Assembly: GCA_963835375.1 (NCBI GenBank)
Contig: CAWIGB010000036.1
Coordinates: forward strand, 26,914-90,913
Origin: Salinisphaera sp963835375
Lineage (GTDB): Bacteria > Pseudomonadota > Gammaproteobacteria > Nevskiales > Salinisphaeraceae
Length of the DNA stretch: 64,000 nt
Reading direction: 5' to 3'
The position numbers and the translations under genes are program-made. The notes under the pieces were generated by a model, which made no database searches, was not told the DNA's origin, and was given only the letters and a program-made list of their open reading frames with translations. Positions within the stretch are counted from its first letter, which is position 1. Each line of letters begins with the position of its first letter. Positions 44,175 through 53,112 of the stretch are shown piece after piece.

Positions 44175-45158
44175 ATGTCACCCGATGAATTGACCGAGCT
44201 GGCCAAGCTCTACCACATCGACGGCTGGACCCAGGAAGAACTGGCCAGCCAATTCGAAATCTCCCGCGTGAAAGTGGGCCGCCTGCTCAAACGGGCGGTC
44301 GCCGAGGGCATCGTCGAGATCCGGGTACGCTTGCAGCACCCGCCGAACACCACCGCCGCCCTGGAGAAAGCGCTGATGGAGCGCTTCGACATCCGGCGCG
44401 CGATCATCTCCGTCGACCACAAGGACCCGGAGCGCCAGCGGGAATTGCTGGCCGGCCTGGTTGCCCGCTATCTGGATCAGAGCCTGACCGACACCAGCGT
44501 GGTTGCCGTCGGCATGGGCCGTAATGTGAGCGCGGTGCCCGAGCATGTGGTCTCGAACCAGCGTCGACACTGCAGCTTCGTCTGTGCCATCGGCGGCTCC
44601 TATCGCGGCGGCGAGGCGATGAATGCCGACCAGATCTGTCGCCAGATGGCCATGCGCTTCGGCGGCGAGAGCGTCACGCTCTATGCCCCGGCCATCGTCT
44701 CCGACACCGAAATCCGCGACGCGCTGCTGGCCAACGACACGGTGCGCCAGTCGCTCAACAAGGCCCAGCATGCAGACGTGGCCGTGGTCGGCGTCGGCGA
44801 CATCCTTGAAGACAGCAACATGGTGCGGATGGGCTGGTTCACCAACGAAGAGATCACGACGCTGCGCCAGCTCGGCGTGGTCGGCGACATCATGGGCTAC
44901 GACTTCATCGACATCGACGGCAATCTCGCCGAAACACCGCTGATCGGCCGCGTGATCGGCCTGACCATCGAACACCTGCGCGATATCCCCGACGTCATCG
45001 CCATGGCCAGCGAACCGACCAAGGTGACGGGCATTCTGGGGGCGCTGCGCACCGGCTCGATTGACACGCTCGCGACCACCCAGTCGATCGCCCAGACCGT
45101 GCTCAATCTAGCCCAGGCGACCGATAACATGACCGCCCGGAGCAACGTGGGGACCTGA
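44175..45158 (+). CDS. SorC/DeoR-family sugar-responsive transcriptional regulator (EryD-like role)
   Basis: A 327-residue regulator of the SorC family. The N-terminal helix-turn-helix (about residues 9-50) includes YHIDGWTQEELASQFEISRVK VGRLLKRA in two parts; the rest is the sugar-phosphate-binding SorC domain with VVAVGMGRNVSAV, AIGGSYRGGEAMNADQI and VGDIMGYDFIDIDGN. In Brucella the erythritol operon is controlled by the SorC-type repressor EryD. Position divergent from eltD makes local control likely. The effector is probably an erythrulose or erythrose phosphate, by analogy only. Confidence 0.9.
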   Translation: MSPDELTELAKLYHIDGWTQEELASQFEISRVKVGRLLKRAVAEGIVEIRVRLQHPPNTTAALEKALMERFDIRRAIISVDHKDPERQRELLAGLVARYLDQSLTDTSVVAVGMGRNVSAVPEHVVSNQRRHCSFVCAIGGSYRGGEAMNADQICRQMAMRFGGESVTLYAPAIVSDTEIRDALLANDTVRQSLNKAQHADVAVVGVGDILEDSNMVRMGWFTNEEITTLRQLGVVGDIMGYDFIDIDGNLAETPLIGRVIGLTIEHLRDIPDVIAMASEPTKVTGILGALRTGSIDTLATTQSIAQTVLNLAQATDNMTARSNVGT

Positions 45159-45177
45159 GCGTGCCCGAGACGCCGTC

Positions 45178-46395
45178 TCAGGCGCCGATGAGCTGATCGA
45201 CGATCCGAAAGCCGGCGATCCAGGTGCCGGCGGCGGAACCGATGGTCGACAGCAGGAACACCAGCAACACACGGGATACCCGGTTGCGCCACCAGCCCCT
45301 TACGGTCGTGACATCCGACTTCAGGGTCGAGAAATCGCCCACGCGCGGCTTGCGCACCCATAATTCCACCGCCGCCGTCACCATGCCGGCGCCAATGGTC
45401 GGATTGAGCGAGGTGAGCGGCGACGCCACGAACCCCGCCGCGATGGTCAACGGATGCGCCAGCGCCAGCGCGGCGCCCACGGCACAGAGCACGCCGTGGA
45501 TCAGAAACCACTCCATCACCAGGTGCCAGCCCAGATCCGGGCTATGTGCAAAACCGAGCCCGAAACCGGCCAGCACCAGCGCCACGATCACCCAGGGGAT
45601 CCATTTCACCCAGCGCGCACCGGCCGGCACGGTATCGAGCGTGGCCACACGCTCGGCCGGCGTGTCCATGCCGCGCTCGAGATAGTTCGCCAGCCCCTTC
45701 AGGTGCCCGGCGCCGACCACGACCAGCGTGGTGCCGGGGGTATCGGCCTGCATCAACAGCTTGGCGGCCATGTACTGATCGCGCTCGTCGATCAGCGCGC
45801 CATGCATGTGTTCGGACTGATCCGCGAATTCGTTGAAGGTGGCTTCGAGCATGTCGCCTTCCTTGAGCTGCTCGATGTCCTCCTCACTGATCTTGTTCGA
45901 CGAGATCAGGCTGCCTGCCAACCCCATCAGCACCGACGCACGCTGCCACCAGGGGATACCGCGATAGACCCGCTTGAGCGTGATGCCGATATTGCGGTCG
46001 ACCAGCGTCAGCGGCGTATGCGCGGCGTCGGTCGCCGCGATCGCGGCCCGCATCTCCGCGCCGGGTTCAATGCCGAACTGGTCGGCCAGCCGCTGCTGGT
46101 AGGCACCGAGCGCCAGATTGGCCGCCACCATGCCAGCCTGCCCGTTCTTGATCACCGCGAACAGATCCATGTCGGCCATCTCGGACTGACGCGTCAACGC
46201 GGCGTGGCGCGCGTCGCACAGCTCGATCGCCACGTGGTCGTAGTCGCCGCTGTCGATCTCGGCGCGCACTTCGTCGGCGCTGGCTTTCGAGACATGGGCC
46301 GTGCCGAGCAGCACGAAACGCCGCTCGCCCCGGGTGACGATGCGGCGAGGCCCGGCCTCGGCCGCGGGCGATGTCGGATTCGAAGACTCGGACAT
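45178..46395 (-). CDS. TraB/PrgY family membrane protein
   Basis: A 405-residue protein with an N-terminal TraB/PrgY domain (about residues 15-235) and four or more C-terminal hydrophobic helices (from about residue 245). Family motifs GTAHVSKASADEVRA and VVVGAGHLKGLANYLERGM are present with their conserved His residues; the domain is distantly related to TIKI/EreA-like proteins and may be a metallopeptidase. Family roles are poorly known apart from pheromone shutdown in plasmids. ATG 46395 (MSESSNP) is preferred to the upstream frame. It ends 19 bases from the stop of the SorC gene (convergent). Confidence 0.88.
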   Translation of the reverse strand: MSESSNPTSPAAEAGPRRIVTRGERRFVLLGTAHVSKASADEVRAEIDSGDYDHVAIELCDARHAALTRQSEMADMDLFAVIKNGQAGMVAANLALGAYQQRLADQFGIEPGAEMRAAIAATDAAHTPLTLVDRNIGITLKRVYRGIPWWQRASVLMGLAGSLISSNKISEEDIEQLKEGDMLEATFNEFADQSEHMHGALIDERDQYMAAKLLMQADTPGTTLVVVGAGHLKGLANYLERGMDTPAERVATLDTVPAGARWVKWIPWVIVALVLAGFGLGFAHSPDLGWHLVMEWFLIHGVLCAVGAALALAHPLTIAAGFVASPLTSLNPTIGAGMVTAAVELWVRKPRVGDFSTLKSDVTTVRGWWRNRVSRVLLVFLLSTIGSAAGTWIAGFRIVDQLIGA

Positions 46396-46581
46396 AAACG
46401 CGATCCAGCAACAAAACAGGCGGGCGCCCCGCATGAGGCGCCCGATTGTCGCCGTTGCGACGTGCAACGTCCACGCCCCGGGCGAAGTCCGTGAGCCGGA
46501 ACAACCGCTGGGTCCGACTCAGGCATGCATGACGCAGGCCGGCCCTGCCGCCAGCGGTACGCCATCGGCCAACGCCGCCGG

Positions 46582-46677
46582 TCAATCCTCGTCGCTGGTC
46601 ATGAGCTTGTAGGCGACCCAGACGAGGAAGCCGAAGAACGGCACCATGGCCGCCGCGAAGATGAAGATTCCGATCAT
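46582..46677 (-). CDS. Small single-span membrane protein, 31 residues
   Basis: ATG at 46677 is preceded by GGGAGG seven bases upstream. The peptide has one hydrophobic helix (MIGIFIFAAAMVPFFGFLVW, then VAYKLMTSDED) with an acidic C-terminus, the pattern of many bacterial small membrane proteins. A longer frame extends upstream to 46911 in the same phase but has no hydrophobic or conserved character, so the short start is chosen. Function unknown; it resembles in shape, not in sequence, small subunits of respiratory complexes. Confidence 0.55.
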   Translation of the reverse strand: MIGIFIFAAAMVPFFGFLVWVAYKLMTSDED

Positions 46678-46747
46678 GATTCGACCTCCCGAATCCGGAC
46701 GTGGTTTGACGCCCCGGCGCGCCACCGACACGTGGTCGCCGGCGTCG

Positions 46748-46900
46748 TCATTCGGCCACCGACTTCTTGGCCAGCTTGCGCTGCAGCGTGCGCCGATGCA
46801 TGCCCAGCGCCCGCGTAGCGGCCGGGGCGTTACCCTCGTGTTCGGCCCGTACGTGTTGAATATGCTCCGATTCGAACCAGCCTGCCCAGGCTCGAATGTC
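46748..46900 (-). pseudogene. Remnant of a RegA/PrrA/ActR-type response regulator, C-terminal Fis-like helix-turn-helix only
   Basis: On the minus strand this frame ends EGNAPAATRALGMHRRTLQ then RKLAKKSVAE and stop. The GMHRRTLQRKLAKK helix is the hallmark C-terminus of RegA/PrrA/ActR redox response regulators, and SEHIQHVRAEHEGN fits the helix before it. No receiver domain, no linker and no ATG, GTG or TTG in this frame precede it; upstream lies the phosphoesterase promoter area. It looks like the 3' end of a lost gene. Confidence 0.6.
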
Positions 46901-47022
46901 GGATCGGCCACCGCGGTGTTGTGGATCGCGGTGAAAAAGCCGGGCTGCTTATAAAACGGCGCAACCTATCGTTGCGCCCACGACGTATTGACGCGCGGCG
47001 CCCGGGTTCTTACAACCCTCGG

Positions 47023-47925
47023 ATGCAAATTGGCATCATCGGCGACATCCACGGCGCGTGGGACGAGATCGACACCGCGTTCTTCAACGCTTCCGGCTAC
47101 GATGCGCTGCTGTTCGTCGGGGATTTCGCCCGCGTGGTGAACAGCCGGGGCGTCGCGCGTCGGCTAGCGCAGCTCACGGTGCCCGCATGGGCTATCCCTG
47201 GCAATCACGATGCCACCACCCTGGCCCAACTGCTCGCGGAAATCCGCGGCCGGCGCTGGGCGACCCACTGGACCGCGCTCGGCATGCGTCGCCGCGTCGC
47301 CCGGCTCGCGCGCGAGCTGGGCCCGGTCACGCTCGGCGGCTTCAGCCTTCATTCGCTGGGCCCCGACCTGGGGCTGGTCATCGCCCGCCCCCACGCGATG
47401 GGCGGCAACCGATTGTATTTTCGGCCTTACCTGAAAAGGGCATTCGGCGTGTCCAGCTTCGCCGATAGCCGCGATCGGCTGTGTTCACTCATCGATGCCG
47501 CCCCACGCGATCTGATCGTGCTGGCGCATAACGGCCCCGCCGGGCTCGGGGCCGACCCCAGCGATCCGTTCGGCTGCGACTTCCACCCCGCACTCGGCGA
47601 TTTCGGCGACCCCGATCTACGCGACGCCCTGGCCTACGCCCGGACCACCGGGCACCGGGTGCATGCCGTGCTCGCTGGGCACATGCATCACCGCAGCAAG
47701 CATACCGGCGCCTGGCGCCGCACCTGGGCACGCGCCGACGAAACGCTGTACATCAATACCGCGCGCGTGCCGCGGATCGAGCAGGGCGGCGAGCGGCGGC
47801 ACCATGTGTGCCTATCGATCGAAGCCCGGGCCGCTCAAGCCGAAACCGTCTGGGTTGACCGGGCCGGACGAATCGCCGAACGTACGCTCCTGGCACCGTC
47901 GGACCCGAGCGCTCCTCAGGCGTGA
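47023..47925 (+). CDS. Calcineurin-like metallophosphoesterase
   Basis: A 300-residue phosphoesterase of the calcineurin superfamily. Metal-binding motifs in order: GDIHG (Asp8, His10), VGDF, GNHDA, a His-containing AHNGPAG, and AGHMHH. Length and motifs resemble cyanobacterial-type TIGR04168 proteins more than UDP-diacylglucosamine hydrolases, but I cannot assign a substrate. ATG 47023 (MQIGIIGDIHG) is the obvious start; the longer frame upstream is rejected. The last 10 bases overlap the end of the convergent MFS gene. Confidence 0.85.
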   Translation: MQIGIIGDIHGAWDEIDTAFFNASGYDALLFVGDFARVVNSRGVARRLAQLTVPAWAIPGNHDATTLAQLLAEIRGRRWATHWTALGMRRRVARLARELGPVTLGGFSLHSLGPDLGLVIARPHAMGGNRLYFRPYLKRAFGVSSFADSRDRLCSLIDAAPRDLIVLAHNGPAGLGADPSDPFGCDFHPALGDFGDPDLRDALAYARTTGHRVHAVLAGHMHHRSKHTGAWRRTWARADETLYINTARVPRIEQGGERRHHVCLSIEARAAQAETVWVDRAGRIAERTLLAPSDPSAPQA

Positions 47926-49127
47926 CGCGCCCGCTCGTCGGCCGCGAGACGCCGAAGGGGTAACGCCATCAGCAGAATAAGCAGACCGACCGCGATATAG
48001 CTCGGTCCGTAGCCAATCCAGCGCCCGACCAGCAGGCCGAGAATCGGGCCGAGCGCGCCCCCCAGATCGGACGACCATTGATACACCGACAGTGCCCGGC
48101 CGTGGATGTGCGCCGGCGCCACGTCGCCGAGCAGCGTCAGCATGGGGATGGTCAGCCCGCCCGCACCCGCACCGATGCACAGCAGGCCCAGGATCGCCAA
48201 CGCCAGATGCGTCGCCAGGCCCAGAAGCACGAAACCGAACGCCACGCCCGCCATTGCCGGCAGCAACAGCCGGGTCCGCGAGACCGAGCGATCGAGATGG
48301 CGACCGCAAGCCAGCGACGCCGAGGCTCGCGCGCCCATCAGCACCGCCATCAACAAGCCGGCGCTGCCTTGTGCGCCCAAGCCGAACAGCAGCAGATGTC
48401 GGGCGTCCACGGCCAGCGACACGGTGGCCAGCAGCACGCCGGATACCGCGAAGAACAGCAACGCATTGGCGGCGAAGATGATGCGTAACGTGCCCAGCGA
48501 CAGGACTTCGCCCCAGGCGGCCCAGCGTGATTCCCCGTGCGCACGCGGCGGACGCCGGCGCTCGGCACGCGCCGGCATGACGCAGGCCGCAGCGCCGGCC
48601 GCGCCGAGGCTGAGCCCGCTGGCCACCAGAAACGCCGCATTATCGGAAACCAGGTCGGCCACCAGACCGCCGATGACCAGTCCGCCGGGAAACCCCAGGC
48701 TGATCGCCGTGCGCACGCGCGCGGTCATGCCGCCGCGAGAGGCGTTTTCGCTGATCGACATGATGGCCGCCAGCACGCCCACCAGCAGCAGCGACGAACC
48801 CAGCCCCCAGATGATGCGCCCGAGCAGAAACCATAGCGCCGGACGATCGGCCGACAGCGCGACCGAATACGCGCCGGTGCCGACGGTCTCCAGCAGCAGG
48901 CCCGCCGCAACCGGCCAGCGCGCGCCGAAGCGATCCAGCAACGCGCCGGTGGCCGGATTGAACAACAAGCGCGCGATCCGGTTGGCGGACAGAATCAAAC
49001 CGATCATCGCGCCGCCGATACCGAGCTGCACGCCCACCATCGGCAGGATCGGGAACACGACCCCGCCACCCACGCCGCCGGTGAAGGCGATCGCCGCGAT
49101 CGCCCAGCTGCGCCGGGTTCGCGTCAT
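47916..49127 (-). CDS. MFS transporter
   Basis: A 403-residue major-facilitator protein with 12 likely membrane helices. The loop 2-3 motif is present as NRIARLLFNPATGALLDRFGARW (D-R-x-G-x-R pattern), and helix 4 has LLGRIIWGLGSSLLLVG. It resembles drug- or metabolite-exporting DHA-type members, but the substrate is not readable. Its start overlaps the end of the SBF-family gene by four bases (ATGA), so the two transporters are co-transcribed. Confidence 0.87.
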   Translation of the reverse strand: MTRTRRSWAIAAIAFTGGVGGGVVFPILPMVGVQLGIGGAMIGLILSANRIARLLFNPATGALLDRFGARWPVAAGLLLETVGTGAYSVALSADRPALWFLLGRIIWGLGSSLLLVGVLAAIMSISENASRGGMTARVRTAISLGFPGGLVIGGLVADLVSDNAAFLVASGLSLGAAGAAACVMPARAERRRPPRAHGESRWAAWGEVLSLGTLRIIFAANALLFFAVSGVLLATVSLAVDARHLLLFGLGAQGSAGLLMAVLMGARASASLACGRHLDRSVSRTRLLLPAMAGVAFGFVLLGLATHLALAILGLLCIGAGAGGLTIPMLTLLGDVAPAHIHGRALSVYQWSSDLGGALGPILGLLVGRWIGYGPSYIAVGLLILLMALPLRRLAADERARHA

Positions 49128-50107
49128 CCGCGAACCGGGGCGGCCTCGGGCGCGTAGCGCGCGGCGCGTCGTGCGATCGCCGCACAGACGATCAACTGAA
49201 TCTGATGGAAGATCATCAACGGCAGCACGATCGCGCCCAGCGCGCTGGAGGCAAACAAGACCTTGGCAATCGGGATGCCGCTGGCGAGCGATTTCTTGGA
49301 GCCGCAGAACAACAGCACCAGCGCATCTTCACGCGCGAAAAACGCCCGGCCGACGCCCCAGGTCACCGCCAGCACGATCGCGAGCAGCGCCGCATCGGCC
49401 ACGAACAACCAGGCCAGCGCGACCGGCGGGATCTGGTGCCACAACCCCTGCACCACCGAGGCCGAGAACGCGCCATAGACCACCAGCACGATCGAGCCCT
49501 GATCGACGAACTTGACCACCTTCGGATGCGCCTTGACCCAACCGCCGATCCAGCGGCGTGCAAACTGCCCCGCCGCGAACGGCACCACGATCTCGCCGAT
49601 GATATGGACCACGGCAGACAACGAACCGCCGGCGTCGCCGGCCTGGGCCAGGAACAACCCGGCCAGTGCCGGCGTCAGGAACACGCCCAGCAGGTTGGAT
49701 GCGCTGGCGCTGCAGACCGCGGCCGAGACGTTGCCGCCCGCCATCGAGGTGAAGGCGATCGACGACTGCACGGTCGATGGCAGCAGACAGACGAACAGCA
49801 CGCCGGCCGCCAGCGCCGGCGTGAGCAGATCGGACAGCAGCGGCTGGGCGGCCAGTCCGATCACCGGAAACAGCACGAAGGTGGCCGCCAGCACGCACAG
49901 ATGCAGACGCCAGTTCGACGCCCCGGCGATCACCGCCTCGCGCGAGAGCTTGGCACCGTGCAGAAAGAACAGCAGCGCGATCGCCACCGTGGTGGCGTGC
50001 TCGTAGATCGAGGCCACCCCGCCGCGAATCGGCAGGAACGTGGCCAGCACGATCGCCGAAATCAGCGCGAGGATGAAATTGTCGGGCAGGAAACGCGGTC
50101 GTTGCAT
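49124..50107 (-). CDS. Bile acid:sodium symporter family protein (SBF-like, YfeH type)
   Basis: A 327-residue, ten-helix transporter of the SBF/SLC10A7-like group, similar to E. coli YfeH. Characteristic stretches are FFLHGAKLSREAV near residue 50, LLPSTVQSSIAFTSMAGGN in helix 4 and FCGSKKSLASGIPIA near residue 275. Family members use sodium or proton gradients for organic anions; bacterial substrates are mostly unknown. The ATG at 50107 is preferred; the codon before it is TTG. The MFS gene follows with a four-base overlap. Confidence 0.88.
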   Translation of the reverse strand: MQRPRFLPDNFILALISAIVLATFLPIRGGVASIYEHATTVAIALLFFLHGAKLSREAVIAGASNWRLHLCVLAATFVLFPVIGLAAQPLLSDLLTPALAAGVLFVCLLPSTVQSSIAFTSMAGGNVSAAVCSASASNLLGVFLTPALAGLFLAQAGDAGGSLSAVVHIIGEIVVPFAAGQFARRWIGGWVKAHPKVVKFVDQGSIVLVVYGAFSASVVQGLWHQIPPVALAWLFVADAALLAIVLAVTWGVGRAFFAREDALVLLFCGSKKSLASGIPIAKVLFASSALGAIVLPLMIFHQIQLIVCAAIARRAARYAPEAAPVRG

Positions 50108-50226
50108 CAAGCAAGTCTAACCGCTTGCATGCGCTTCGGGCATGGGTTCACGCAGCCCCTTGAAACGAAACCCCGTCCGGGCTGACCCGAACGGGGCAAC
50201 GCGGCCTGTAGCGCGCCGCGGCGGCG

Positions 50227-51300
50227 CTACTTGAAGGCGCGCTCGTACTGCACCGGCGGCGCCAGATTGTCGTCGCCGTGCAGTTCGACGGCAGCCCGCA
50301 ACGGAAAGTACGGGTCGCGCAGCAGTTCGCGTGCCAGCAGAACGCAATCGGCCTGACCGGAATGCACGATGTGCTCGGCCTGGACCGGGTCGGTGATCAT
50401 GCCGACGGCGCCGGTCGCAAGGCCGGTTTCGCGCCGCACGCGGGCCGCGAATTCGGTCTGGTAACCCGGCCCGACCGGGATCTTCGCCGTCGGCGTGTTG
50501 CCGCCGCCGGAGCAGTCCAGCACGTCCACGCCCTCGGCCTTGAGCCATGCGGCCAACTGAACGGTCTGTTCGATATCCCAGCCGCCGTCTTCCCAGTCGC
50601 TGGCGGACACGCGATAGAACAACGGCTTGTTCTCGGGCCATACCGCACGCACGGCGTGCACGACCTCCAGCGGGAAACGACAGCGATTCTCGAGGCTACC
50701 GCCATATTCGTCGGTGCGCTGGTTGGATAGCGGCGAGACGAACTCGTGCAGCAGATAACCGTGGGCGCCGTGGATTTCGATCATGTCCATGCCGGCGGCA
50801 TCGGCGCGACGGGCGGCGGCGACGAACGCATCGACGATCTGGCGCATCTCCTCGGCGGTCAGCGCATGAGGCGTCGGCGCATTGTCGGAGAACGCGATCG
50901 CACTCGGCGCGACCGTCTGCCAGGCGCCTTCGTCGACGGCGAGCGCACGCCCGCCGTCCACCCATGGCGCCGTGCATGAGGCCTTGCGCCCGGCATGGGC
51001 CAGTTGCACCCCGGCCGCTGCGCCCTGGGCATGGATGAAATCGGCGTTGCGTTTGAATTGCGCGATATGGTCGTCGCTCCAGATGCCGAGATCGCCGGGC
51101 GTGATCCGGCCTTCCGGCGTCACCGCCGAGGCTTCCATCATCACCAGACCGGCGCCACCAACCGCGCGGCTGCCCAGATGAACGAAATGCCAGTCGTTCG
51201 GATAGCCGTCCTCGGCCGAGTACTGGCACATCGGCGATACGAAGATCCGATTGCGAAAAGTCACATCGCCAATGGTCCAGGGCTTGAATAGATCGGGCAT
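50227..51300 (-). CDS. NADH:flavin oxidoreductase, old yellow enzyme (YqjM-like class)
   Basis: A 357-residue FMN-dependent ene-reductase. The thermophilic-like/YqjM class is indicated by Cys25 and Tyr27 in SPMCQYSAEDG (redox-tuning Cys), LQMAGAGLV-type GLVMMEASAV, the active-site pair in EIHGAHGYLLHEFVSPLSN and the C-terminal LARELLRDPYFPLRAA. Such enzymes reduce alpha,beta-unsaturated carbonyls and nitro compounds with NAD(P)H and often respond to electrophile stress. Start ATG 51300 gives MPDLFKPWTIGDVTFRNR. No regulator lies beside it. Confidence 0.93.
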   Translation of the reverse strand: MPDLFKPWTIGDVTFRNRIFVSPMCQYSAEDGYPNDWHFVHLGSRAVGGAGLVMMEASAVTPEGRITPGDLGIWSDDHIAQFKRNADFIHAQGAAAGVQLAHAGRKASCTAPWVDGGRALAVDEGAWQTVAPSAIAFSDNAPTPHALTAEEMRQIVDAFVAAARRADAAGMDMIEIHGAHGYLLHEFVSPLSNQRTDEYGGSLENRCRFPLEVVHAVRAVWPENKPLFYRVSASDWEDGGWDIEQTVQLAAWLKAEGVDVLDCSGGGNTPTAKIPVGPGYQTEFAARVRRETGLATGAVGMITDPVQAEHIVHSGQADCVLLARELLRDPYFPLRAAVELHGDDNLAPPVQYERAFK

Positions 51301-51572
51301 GCCGCACTCCGGTGGGCGCATCATCTGGTGCGCGAGAGAATCGATACCCGCTAGATCGGTGCATCATGCAAGACTTCAAGCCGTGCAGCGGCAATTCTGC
51401 CTATCGCCACGATTGTCGCGATTGACCGGTCGCCGGCCCTCGTCGACGCAAGACCAAGGATCGAAGCCGCGGCATCGCGCGGTTTCGAACGCGGCCACTG
51501 CGTACTGCTGCGGATAGCGCACCCCGCCGGGTCCTGCTATAAGCGCAGGCGGGCTTGCGCCAGAACACAACA

Positions 51573-52844
51573 ATGACTCGTCCACTGAACACAACGCTGC
51601 TCGGCGCGCCGCTGCTGATGCTGGCGCTGACCGCACCGGGATTAGCCGCCGCGTCGTGCAAGACTGCCGGCCTGGATCTGCCACCGCATTTCTGTGCCAC
51701 GGTGTTTGCCAAGGATGCACGCCAGCCACGCCATATCGCGGTCGCTGCCAACGGTACGGTCTATGCCAATCTCAATCGCGGTGATGACAAGCACGACCTG
51801 ATGGCGCTGACCGACAGCAACGGCGACGGCGTGGCCGACAAGCGACAATTATTCGGCCAGGGTGGCGCCACCGGTCTGACGATCCACGACGGCTGGCTTT
51901 ACGCGGCCTCGACGACGAGCGTGCGCCGCTACAAGCTGGGCAAGACCGCCGTGCCCGAAGGCGACGGCGAAGTGATCGTCTCCGGCCTGCCGGATCAGGA
52001 GGCTCACAGCGCCCGCGGGCTGGCTGTGGACGGCGACGATCATCTGTATGTCTCGATCGGAGCGCCCTCGAATGCCTGTCAGGAAGACGATCGCAAGGCC
52101 GGTTCGCCCGGCCAGGATCCGTGTCCGCTGCTCGACAAGCAGGGCGGAGTCTGGCGGTTCGCCGCGGACAAGCCGGACCAGAAATTCAGCACCAAGGCCC
52201 GTTATGCCACCGGCATTCGCAATCTGTTCGCACTGACCTGGGATCGCTCGCGTCATCGCCTGATCGGCGCGCAGATGGGGCGCGATCAGCTGTCAGCGCT
52301 CTGGCCGAAGAAATTCTCGACCAAACAAGGCGTCGAGCTGCCGGCCGAAGTCCTGCTGGATATCAAGCAAGGCGACAACTTCGGCTGGCCCTACTGCTAC
52401 TACGACGATAAGGCACATGCACACCGCCTGAATCCGGAGTACGGCGGCGACGGCCACAAGGTCGGCCGCTGTGCCGACTACGCCGATCCGATTGCGGCCT
52501 ACCCGGCACACTGGGCGCCGATGGACGTGGTCTTCTACCGTGCCAAGGCTTTTCCCAAGGCCTACCGTGGCGGCGCCTTCATCGCGTTTCACGGCTCCTG
52601 GGATCGCTCGCCCGAGCCGCAACAGGGCTTTCAGGTGATCTACCAGCCGTTCGACGGCGACAAGCCGAGCGATAAGTACCAGACGTTCGCGGGGCCGACC
52701 GGCTTTACCGGCGAGAAGATCGTGCGCTCACCGGGCAGCGCCGCTCACCGCCCGGCCGGGTTGGCGGTGGGGCCGAAAGGCGCGCTGTATGTCAGCGACG
52801 ACCAGGGCAGCACGATCTACCGCATCAGCTACCAGAAGAATTAG
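51573..52844 (+). CDS. Secreted PQQ-type sugar dehydrogenase / sorbosone dehydrogenase-like beta-propeller
   Basis: A 423-residue periplasmic protein. A signal peptide (MTRPLNTTLLGAPLLMLALT, ending LAAAS) is followed by a six-bladed propeller of the soluble glucose/sorbosone dehydrogenase group: RHIAVAANGTVYANL, HSARGLAVDGDDHLYVSIG, TGIRNLFALTWDR, GDNFGWPYCYYDD and AAHRPAGLAVGPKGALYVSDD. Relatives oxidise aldose or aldehyde sugars with PQQ. Several Cys residues could form disulphides. ATG 51573 is chosen; a TTG at 51555 also lies in frame. It is divergent from the ene-reductase across a 272-base gap without other genes. Confidence 0.88.
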   Translation: MTRPLNTTLLGAPLLMLALTAPGLAAASCKTAGLDLPPHFCATVFAKDARQPRHIAVAANGTVYANLNRGDDKHDLMALTDSNGDGVADKRQLFGQGGATGLTIHDGWLYAASTTSVRRYKLGKTAVPEGDGEVIVSGLPDQEAHSARGLAVDGDDHLYVSIGAPSNACQEDDRKAGSPGQDPCPLLDKQGGVWRFAADKPDQKFSTKARYATGIRNLFALTWDRSRHRLIGAQMGRDQLSALWPKKFSTKQGVELPAEVLLDIKQGDNFGWPYCYYDDKAHAHRLNPEYGGDGHKVGRCADYADPIAAYPAHWAPMDVVFYRAKAFPKAYRGGAFIAFHGSWDRSPEPQQGFQVIYQPFDGDKPSDKYQTFAGPTGFTGEKIVRSPGSAAHRPAGLAVGPKGALYVSDDQGSTIYRISYQKN

Positions 52845-53100
52845 GGCCTGTTAACACGACCCTCGCGGGGTCGCGCCGGCGGCTATTATCGTGCAAGACA
52901 AGGCGCCGGGAGCGCCGTGTAGCCCCGCTACACAAGCGAGCGGCAACGTTGTATTGCGGGAGCTCGAATATATTCGGGCAGCCCCGGCCCTTCGGGTTGC
53001 CAAACCCGGCCGTATGGTCCGATACGACCAGGTTTCGCGCCTTGCCAGCCCCGCCGACGGCTCGCGCTCGCTTGATAAGCAACTGACGCGACAGAACACT
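52845..53100. repeat. Palindrome-rich noncoding block, possible MITE-like repeat
   Basis: The sequence begins GGGCCTGTTAACACGACC, which resembles a transposon end, and is packed with inverted repeats: CGACCC/GGGTCG (52857-52862 with 52868-52873), GGCGC/GCGCC (52902-52916), TGTAGC/GCTACA (52918-52932) and the palindrome CGAATATATTCG (52965-52976). No open frame here looks real. The first hairpin may end transcription of the sugar dehydrogenase gene. No second copy was seen in this window, so dispersal is unproven. Confidence 0.45.
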
Positions 53101-53112
53101 GAGCGCAATCGT

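Noticed and set aside
46582..46911. 109-codon minus-strand frame
   Set aside because: Only the last 31 codons have a ribosome binding site and sensible composition; the rest covers the RegA remnant in another frame.
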